This document shows, piece after piece, positions 57,111 through 64,000 of a stretch of 64,000 bases of DNA. The DNA is from Cryptomeria japonica (lineage: Eukaryota; Streptophyta; Pinopsida; Cupressales; Cupressaceae), in the NCBI RefSeq assembly GCF_030272615.1, contig NC_081414.1, forward strand, positions 815,385,069-815,449,068, in the 5' to 3' direction. Position 1 is the stretch's first letter. The number at the start of each line of letters is the position of its first letter. The position numbers were made by a program, and so were the translations under genes. The notes below the pieces were generated by a model. It was not told where the DNA came from and did no database searches. It saw nothing but the letters and a program-made list of their open reading frames with translations.

Positions 57111-58486
57111 TACTACAAATTCCAGAACAACAGAGTCGTTACGAGTTCCTGGTAGAGCAACTGTTCTCCCCAGCCTATGACCACTCTGAATCCCATGTTA
57201 TCTATGCCTTGACTAGTTCAGATTCTCTGTTATATGGACCAATATATGACTACCTCAAGAACAATATCTTACCAATTGACCAATCCCATAACCAAAAATG
57301 TAACTTTATCCGACAAGCTGCTTGTTATACCCTTATCCCTGATACCTTGTATCGTCGAGGTCTAGATGGTACTCTTCTTCGTTGCCTTGATTGTAATGAT
57401 TCTGATTCTGCTTTACACAAGCTTCATGAAGGTATTTGTGGCACACATTCAAGTGGTACTACTCTTGCTAAAAAAATTCTAAGAATGGGATAATACTGGC
57501 CTACAATGGAGAAAGACTCATATCACATTGCCAAGAAATGTCCTAAATGCCAGATCCATGGTAATCTAATACATGCACCAGCACAGGAACTGCAGCCATT
57601 TACAACATCCTAGCCCTTTTGTCAGTGGGGACTAGACTTAGTTGGCAAAATTCATCCTTCATCTTCAAATGGACACAAGTTTATTATAATAGCAACAAAA
57701 TACTTTACCAAATGGATAGAAGTAGTTCCCATGACCACAGTGACTAGGAAACAAATTGCCTCTTTTATCCTCAATTATCTAATCTGCAGATATGGTATTC
57801 CAAGTTCAATCATCACAGATAATGGATGACCTTTTAAAAACCAAGATGTACAAGAACTATGTGAAAATTTCAAAATCCAGCATCGATTCTCTACACCATA
57901 CTACCCATAGGGAAATGGTCAAGCAGAAGCATCTAACAAGACAATACTGAAAATCCTAAAGAAAACAGTGAATGATGCCGACAAAGATTGGCACGTCCAA
58001 CTCAATCCAGCACTTTGGGCATACAGAACCAGCATCCACACACCTACAGGAGCAACACCATACTCATTGGTATATGGATCAAAAGCCATTTTACTCCTGG
58101 AAGTAGAAATCCCATCTCTCAGAGTCTCTTTGAAAGGTTTAATCCCAGATGAAGAGTATCGAGTTAACCGACTGCAAGAACTTGAACTATTAGATGAGAG
58201 ACATCAGCATGCTTACACTCATCTCAAAGCATATTAGCAATGCATGTGTAGGAGCTACAATCACAAGGTCATCCCTCACCACTGCAAAGTAGGTGACCTA
58301 GTCCTCAAAGAAAATCCAAGAAATCAGCAAGATCGAGGAAAGAAAGGGAAATTTGAACCTAACTGGTTGGGTCCCTATGTCATCATATCAGTCTATGGAT
58401 CAAGTGCCTATCAGCTAACAACTTTAGAAGGAGATGTGCTCGATGAACCAACTAACAACATCCATCTAAAGAAGTACTACACTTAA
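57111..58486 (+). pseudogene. E integrase
   Basis: Zinc-binding HHCC: LHKLHEGICGTHSSG and CPKCQIHG (about 57415-57560). Core: WGLDLVGKIHPSS (first Asp), SSIITDNG (second Asp), [18 protein letters not shown] (Glu), so the catalytic triad is present. C-terminus: VGDLVLKENPRNQQDRGKKG and NWLGPYVIISVYGSSAYQL, ending at 58484. Stops at about 57491, 57613, 57827, 57907 and 58235 make it non-functional. Several are single transitions from Trp, Arg or Gln codons. Confidence 0.9.
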
Positions 58487-59897
58487 GTAGCCTAGTACAC
58501 GGAAAAAGCCAAAACAAGCAAAAAAAAAAAAAAATCTAGAAAAAGCAAAAAAAAAAAAAAAATGTACAATAAAAACAAATAGTGAAAACCTGATAAATAG
58601 GTGCTCTTGTGAAAGAATGGCTCCTCTATCTATCTCCATACCATTTTATCCGTGTCCTTAAAAACACTATCGGCCATCGCCCAACACTTAGCACATATCC
58701 ATTCAGGACATACTTAGCGTAGTCACTATCCTGATTTATCCATATATGTCCTCTTACCACATTACACCATGGCTTGGAAATCACTGTACATATTCACATC
58801 AAGAGGCACACTTAGTTAGAGGCATTAAAATCATCAAAAATTTGTGAGCATTCAAGACATCAAAACTATTTGCAAAACACAGAAGCATGGCATCCAACAA
58901 CCAAAACTAGGCTTCATCGCAAAACAAAACAAAAAAAAAATCGTCACAGAAATACCAAGGATGGATGATTTTCTAAAGTACTGAATGTTGCATTATTGCA
59001 TACAAATCTTGACTATTTTTGCATTTTGAACTTTTTAAACAATTATTGGATTCTCTTCCTTTTCTCACTAAAATGCTTCAAAGCTAGAGATCATGGAGAA
59101 CTTCCAATATTTTCTTAGTCTTCTGTCTGGGAGGTGATCACTTGTACTATATGAATACTTTCCTTGAGACGTGAAACATCGAATATCACTGAAGGCATGA
59201 TTCCACTTCACGCATACAAATGATTTAATCTTGTCTGTTTATACGCAATATGCACTCAGGTCATCTTGGTTTAATTATACCTTGACGCTTGTGCAATCTT
59301 GCAAAATCAAAACATCATGTAAATTTTTCTCAAGTCATCATGGTTTAATTATACCATTATGCTTGTATAAATTTTCAACATATCCTAAGCAAATCAATGC
59401 TCAATGATGATACCTACAAAGAAAGCAAATAACATATGGTTGTACCAGGATGACAAATGCAGAATGAGGATGCTCCAAAAACATAGTTGCATATCATTTT
59501 ACAAATAAGTTGCATATCATTTTACAAATAGTTGCATTTCATGTTACAAATAGTTGCATATCATTTTTTTACTTAGTTACATATCATTATCATACATCTC
59601 AAAGATACATTTCATAGCATATCAAAACATACCTCTCATTTTCAAGATACATCTCACAAACATATTAAAATCATACATCCTGCATCATACATTATATCAT
59701 ATATTTCAGCATTGCATCATCATCACATAAAGAAAAGAACACATAAACACATCCATCCATATAAACACACCACATGATCAAAGATAATGATGCTGTATAT
59801 ATACATCTCCAACAATGATCAAAATGTACAACATCTATCATCACTGTGTCTAGTACAAAGAATATAATGATCAAGAATACAATAGAGACCACATCTC
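58487..59897 (+). other. E 3' region before the antisense gene
   Basis: Non-coding. Two A15-16 runs lie near 58520-58562. A duplicated segment (GGTTTAATTATACC at about 59270 and 59341) and a 22-23 bp tandem repeat (59486-59592) are visible. The end of the antisense transcript probably lies here. Confidence 0.5.
59486..59592. repeat. 22-23 bp tandem repeat, five units
   Basis: Units starting GTTGCATATCATTTTACAAA begin at 59486, 59509, 59531, 59553 and 59576; the last two are degenerate. Confidence 0.8.
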
Positions 59898-61821
59898 TCA
59901 AGTATGGCTATCCCCTAACGGAGATGGTCTAGCTCCAGATGTCCCCACCCCTAGATCTCTAGGGGGGTCCTATCTTGGTGGCCCTGTCACACCTCGACTC
60001 TTGGACCATGACCCAGTATCTCGAGATCGACTGGATCTCGACTATGTGAAGCTCTGTACTTGGTGATCCCTGGGTACCGCAACCTCATAATGCTACTGGT
60101 AGTACTCCGCCTCCTGAGCTCTCAATGATAGCTCTCTCAGGGTGTCTCTCATCGGACCACCTGCCGCTGCTCTCTGCACACTAGCTGCAAGCTCCTCCGC
60201 TCACCCCCTCCGCTCTATCTCTGTGTCCCTCTCAGTGGTCAACTATGCAATCTACTGCTGATATGTCAAAACCTGTGCCTGGAGCTGCTGTACAGTCACC
60301 TGCAGAGTTCGAATCTGTGCATCCTCAACATGAGTAGGGACCCAAACCCATAGCGGTACCTGCGCTAGGGCATCCCCTTTAACTCTGTCTATACTTGATG
60401 CTGGAGGTGGGAGCACATCCATCCTCCCCCTCTACGCTGATCCAATCACCTCATCAGTACCCCCCACTGTAGCTAGAACCTCCCCCACCCTCCCCTCTCC
60501 ACCGGTTCCAATAGCCAATCTACCTCTCCCCCTATCTATCACCGCTTGTCTAACTGCTCTCTCCACACCTCTATCTCCCCTCCTCCCTCTCACTCCTCTC
60601 CCTCATCATCCTCCTCCACCATCTCCATCATCCTCATCATCTCCCTCCCTCCTCCTCATCATCATCAAATGCTGGCCGCATCTCCTCGGGATCCGATATC
60701 CTAGCCACTGCCCACGCGTGAAACAATCTCACAAACTCATCAGTCATGCCCGCATCCAAAATCTTCAGGGCATAATCCCATATCTATCCCGCCAAACTGA
60801 CAAACTCCTCCACTGCCACCGTGCTATCAATGGTCGGGCCCCAATTGGATATATCCTGTCTCTGCCGTGCATATAAACAAACCCCCTGAGGTATACCCTG
60901 TTGTCGACCAAACTGTCTCAAAACTCTGGTCACCACAAACCTCTCAATAATAAATGAGGTCCTCCCAATCAGGTATCTCATCATAAACATGTAGGGCATC
61001 TCTAGCCTATCCTTCTCCCACACCTCACACCCTGTATACGGTCGCCATGTGACCGTATCAATGTCATCCAACACTCTCCTCCAATGCTCTAGTTTGCCCA
61101 GCTTTCGCTGGACAACTAGACCCCTGTATCTATAAGCATATGCGCATCCAACGGGCCTATCTTTCTCTGCTAATGGCCTAGCAGTCAGAATGTGCTCCCA
61201 ACACCATACCTGTAACAACATCACGCCAGCTGACAAACTGCCATAGCCTAGGTATACCACCTCGTGTAAGTCCTTGTATAGATGGGCTAGCATAGCAGAT
61301 CCCCACGCAAACCTGTGACCCTGGGTAACCATCTCCTCTAATACTAGCCCCCATCCCACAGAGAATCCCTTTGACCTGCGATCAAGACAAAGGAATCCAC
61401 CAATAAACCCTACTAGTACTGATGGAAGTGGTGCGTAATCCAGGTCTAAGAACTCCTGCCATGGGATCTCATATCTGCAGACTGTCTCAACGTGAAAAAT
61501 GTGGCGAAGTGCCTCTATGCCACCCTCCTTTGACTGCTCATATGGTAGTAGTGTACCTACTACTGGTATGCGCAGAATCCTATAGCAGTCCTCTAGTGTG
61601 ACTATCATCTCACCTGTCATAAAGTGAAAGGTGTTCATGTCGCTATGCCACCTCTCAGTGAGCGCTGTAAGTAGCCCTCGGTTCATAGTGAACCGAGGCA
61701 TATCCAATAGGGACGTCAATCCGCATCTCTCAATGATATCCAGGTCAACTTGTGTCAATCGCGGTATCAATGTTCAAGGCCTCAAAAATCGCTTCCGTGA
61801 CTGAACCACGCCCAATCACTC
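59898..61821 (-). pseudogene. Antisense plant mobile domain (PMD/MAIN-like) gene, main exon
   Basis: A 328-codon open stretch (61770-60784) opposite to the element reads ALTERWHSDMNTFHFMTGEM, ILRIPVVG, RFAWGSAMLAHLYKDL and SAGVMLLQVWCWEHI. These are hallmarks of the plant mobile domain found in MAIN proteins and in some transposable elements. After a TAG at 60784-60786 (likely former Gln) it continues IWDYALKILDAGMTDEFVRL, a Gly/Asp/Arg-rich part and a coiled coil (LQVTVQQLQAQVLTYQQ, about 60300-60240), ending at 59898. Two TGA codons near 61816 and 61774 may be former Arg codons. Antisense ORFs, some with PMD, are known in the 3' region of Tat elements. Function unknown. Confidence 0.8.
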
Positions 61822-61952
61822 CTATCAACCAACAAAAAAAGTCCAATATCAGTTTCCACATCAAAACAAAGATATCAAAATCAAACTCACATCAACAACA
61901 TGAAACAATTTGCTCATCTACATGAAGTTCAAAATCTTATCATTTCATATCA

Positions 61953-62122
61953 ACTTGTAAAACAACTCAAGTTATCAAAAACCATATCAAAACTTGTAAC
62001 ACAACTCAAGTCTCCAAAATCACATAAACTTGTAAAACAACTCAAGTTTCCCACCCATATCAGCTTGTAAAACAACTCAAGTTTCCAACCCATATCAGCT
62101 TGTAACACAAATCAGGCTTCAC
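61953..62122. repeat. 35-40 bp tandem repeat, five units
   Basis: Units starting CTTGTAAAACAACTCAAGTT begin at 61953, 61993, 62029, 62064 and 62099. Confidence 0.85.
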
Positions 62123-62315
62123 ACATTGAACTTGAAACATAGTGCAAAAACAAATCATATTTTGATCAACACAACACATTGATATCTATGCATAACTTGA
62201 CATATCACAAATCAAAACAAGTTATATCGACACTCATATTGGACAAATCCATAAAAATCATGACAGCACGACACAACAATTTCATAAATCAACTCATCTT
62301 GCAAAATTTTTTCGG

Positions 62316-62771
62316 ATGCGCTAAAACAGGTTCTCTCTGCGCTAAATCTACCCAAGCGCTAGGATGTTTTTCCTATGTGCTAATCTATTTACCCTATGTG
62401 CTAGATTGACTCTACGCGCTAATCTTTTCCCCCCATGTGCCACCTAACCTACCCTATGCGCTAAAACCTATCCATGCACTAACCTATACCTTGCTGGCGC
62501 TACCTATTTGACCCTATGTGCTAGGTCTACCCTACGCACTAAAACCCCATACCCATGCAAACCTCTATGACCCCCATGCACTAGGTCTACCCTATGCGCT
62601 ACCCTGTTGACCTGACGCACTACCCTACGTTTGGCATGCGCTATTTTCACTCCCTGCACTAACCTAGACTTTCTATGTGCTACGCTATTTTATTTCGGAC
62701 GTGGCCCTAAAATTCAACTTCATGCACTACCTAAATTTTCATATGCGCTAAATTGCGACTTTGATGCGCTA
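62316..62771 (-). repeat. 3' array of TAGCGCAT motif with 60-bp higher order (21+21+18)
   Basis: On the plus strand ATGCGCTA-like octamers start at 62316, 62337, 62354, 62375, 62396, 62414, 62435, 62456, 62474, 62495, 62516, 62534, 62555, 62576, 62594, 62615, 62636, 62654, 62675, 62722, 62743 and 62764. From 62354 to 62675 the steps repeat 21, 21, 18. On the minus strand the motif is TAGCGCAT, as in the sense leader arrays. Confidence 0.85.
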
Positions 62772-62850
62772 AAACCAAATTTCAAAAATAAAAAAATGAC
62801 CAAAAATAACAAAATCAAAAATCAAAAAGGGGTCAAAAGTGTTGACTTAC

Positions 62851-62925
62851 TGGTGGTCCATATGCGGCAGGTCTCTGGTACCTCCGAACGCGCTCAAAAC
62901 GATGCCTGGAATATGGAATAGGCAT
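62851..62925 (-). CDS. Predicted first exon of the antisense gene
   Basis: The minus strand gives ATG at 62925 and 25 codons starting MPIPYSRHRFERVRR, Arg-rich, up to the donor GTAAGT at 62850. It is the first ATG about 80 bp after a TATAAAAGG box (63009-63001). The exon length is a multiple of three, fitting a phase-0 intron. No homology known to me supports the peptide itself, so this is a structural prediction. Confidence 0.4.
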
Positions 62926-63000
62926 TTTTTTTTCTTCTCTCCAAATTCTCTTTCTCCAAAGTCAACAATGCACAAATGAATCAAATTAAAACACTTTTCC

Positions 63001-63009
63001 CCTTTTATA
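63001..63009 (-). promoter_or_regulatory. TATA box of the antisense gene
   Basis: The minus strand reads CCTATAAAAGGGG, about 80 bp before the predicted ATG, outside the 3' LTR. It would drive transcription opposite to the element. Confidence 0.5.
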
Positions 63010-63329
63010 GGAGGAAAATGAAACTAGGGTTGGTAAACTGGACATGTAATGTGGTCGTGGTCTCCCTTATACCCTACACAATGTACATTATTGGGAGATG
63101 AATCAATTTCAACATTTCACATAGACAAAATCATACATACCACACACAAATCATCAAATCCAATCAAAATTTTCAAAATATTAATTCATCTCCTGAGGGG
63201 GCATCATGCATCAAATCAAATCTAGGGCATGACTTGCAAATCATAAGAGCAACACAAAAATTCCATTTGATCATAAATCACAATAACGCATCATTTTCTT
63301 TGAAATAACATGTGCACACACGTCACTTC

Positions 63330-63343
63330 AAAGAGGGGCAAAA
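63330..63343 (+). other. Polypurine tract, element E
   Basis: AAAGAGGGGCAAAA directly precedes the 3' LTR. Confidence 0.8.
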
Positions 63344-64000
63344 TGTAGATGTATAAAAATGACCATATTCCTAAATGAATATTTTATGTTCATTTCTCTA
63401 TTTGATTAAATTCAATTTAATTAAATTACCCGTATTCTTCTATTTAATTAAGTAAATTACTCAATTAAATTCATTATACCCATTTAATGAATAAATCATT
63501 TTATTCAATTAAATCTCCCTTATCCACTTTTAATTAATTTCAAATTTAATTAAATAGTTATCCTAAATTGAATAAATCTAATTTATTTAATTTCCCCAAA
63601 TTGAAACCAAATTGAATTAAATTAACTTTATTTCAATTAAATCCTATTATTCCTCCATCCACTTGCAAAATCCTACATCTCCCACTTGCCTTTCTAAACT
63701 CCTTCCTAATTTCTTCTAGACTCTTCTAATCACTTCTAATTAGCCTAACCCATCTTCTAAACTTTGTCACATCCCTAAGCAAGGGGAGGTCACTTCTCAA
63801 GACCTTAAAGTCTTTGATAACCATTAAAGGCTTCAAGTCTTCAACCACTTAATTTCCCAAAGTCTCCCAAACCATTAATGGTTAATTCAACCCTCTTACA
63901 TGGTTAGAGACTTTTTGCCTGACTTAACCTTCATCCAACCCAAGGGTCTCATCAAGCATTTAATGCTTTGACCATGATTATTCCTTAATCATTTGCACAA
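63344..64000 (+). repeat. Element E 3' LTR (cut by window end)
   Basis: The first 657 bp match 46491-47147 with about 20 substitutions by eye and no large indel. Confidence 0.92.

Larger units (their letters stand above)
61822..62850 (-). other. Predicted intron of the antisense gene
   Basis: On the minus strand it begins GTAAGTC (62850) and ends TTGGTTGATAG (61822). Joining the flanking exons keeps phase 0 with the mobile-domain frame. The 1029 bases hold a 36-40 bp tandem repeat and the TAGCGCAT motif array. Predicted by eye only. Confidence 0.45.
46491..64000 (+). mobile_element. Element E: Tat-lineage Ty3 retrotransposon larger than 17.5 kb
   Basis: A 5' LTR (46491-47930), tRNA-Lys-type primer site, 3.1-kb leader with motif arrays and ORF1, then gag, protease, G-patch, RT, RNase H, archaeal RNase H and integrase. 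A 4.9-kb 3' region follows, carrying an antisense gene, and a 3' LTR from 63344 that runs off the window. With a 1440-bp LTR the end is expected near 64780. It is inserted in ORF2 of element D. About 20 differences in the 657 comparable LTR bases (roughly 3%, by eye) make it the youngest element here, yet its coding frames already carry about twenty stops or shifts. Confidence 0.92.

Overview
The window is repeat-rich nuclear DNA of a plant, almost entirely nested LTR retrotransposons. Evidence for a plant: plant-type Ty1/copia termini and a tRNA-iMet primer site, two Tat-lineage Ty3 elements (dual RNase H, G-patch domain, ORF upstream of gag), and an antisense gene coding a plant mobile domain. 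The density and age of nesting suggest a very large genome, perhaps a gymnosperm, but no host gene is present to settle the species. No intact host protein gene, tRNA, rRNA or CRISPR was found. Nearly every reading frame is broken by stops or frameshifts.

Layout. 1-19238: element F, a minus-strand Tat/Ty3 element (5' LTR 17711-19238, 3' end outside the window), cut inside its integrase by element A (94-7748, plus). 19464-31481: interval H, a candidate giant solo LTR with a perfect 5-bp target duplication, itself split by element B (22219-29718, minus). 31487-34072: no gene seen. 34073-39002: element C (plus, 5' LTR truncated). 39003-40616: reverse transcriptase/RNase H part of a Ty3 element (G1). 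40617-41646: LTR-like sequence. 41647-43320: gag-protease part of a Ty3 element (G2), cut by element D (43321-46490). D is cut by element E (46491 to beyond 64000), a Tat/Ty3 element larger than 17.5 kb whose 3' LTR starts at 63344.

Elements A, B, C and D form one superfamily without pol genes. They have copia-like ends, a coiled-coil/zinc-knuckle Gag-like ORF, a TATA-bearing spacer, and a long second ORF (ORF2) of unknown function with a shared core and coiled-coil tail. They would need reverse transcriptase and integrase from another element. This two-ORF, pol-less system is the best candidate for something undescribed.

Elements E and F are diverged Tat relatives with an uncharacterised ORF upstream of gag. 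E has leader arrays of a TAGCGCAT motif spaced 21 bp. The same motif in inverse orientation recurs in E's 3' region, inside the predicted intron of an antisense plant-mobile-domain gene. F has a primer site matching 39 nt of tRNA-Trp, about twice the usual length. Element boundaries rest on TG/CA ends, primer sites, polypurine tracts and interrupted frames, all read by eye.
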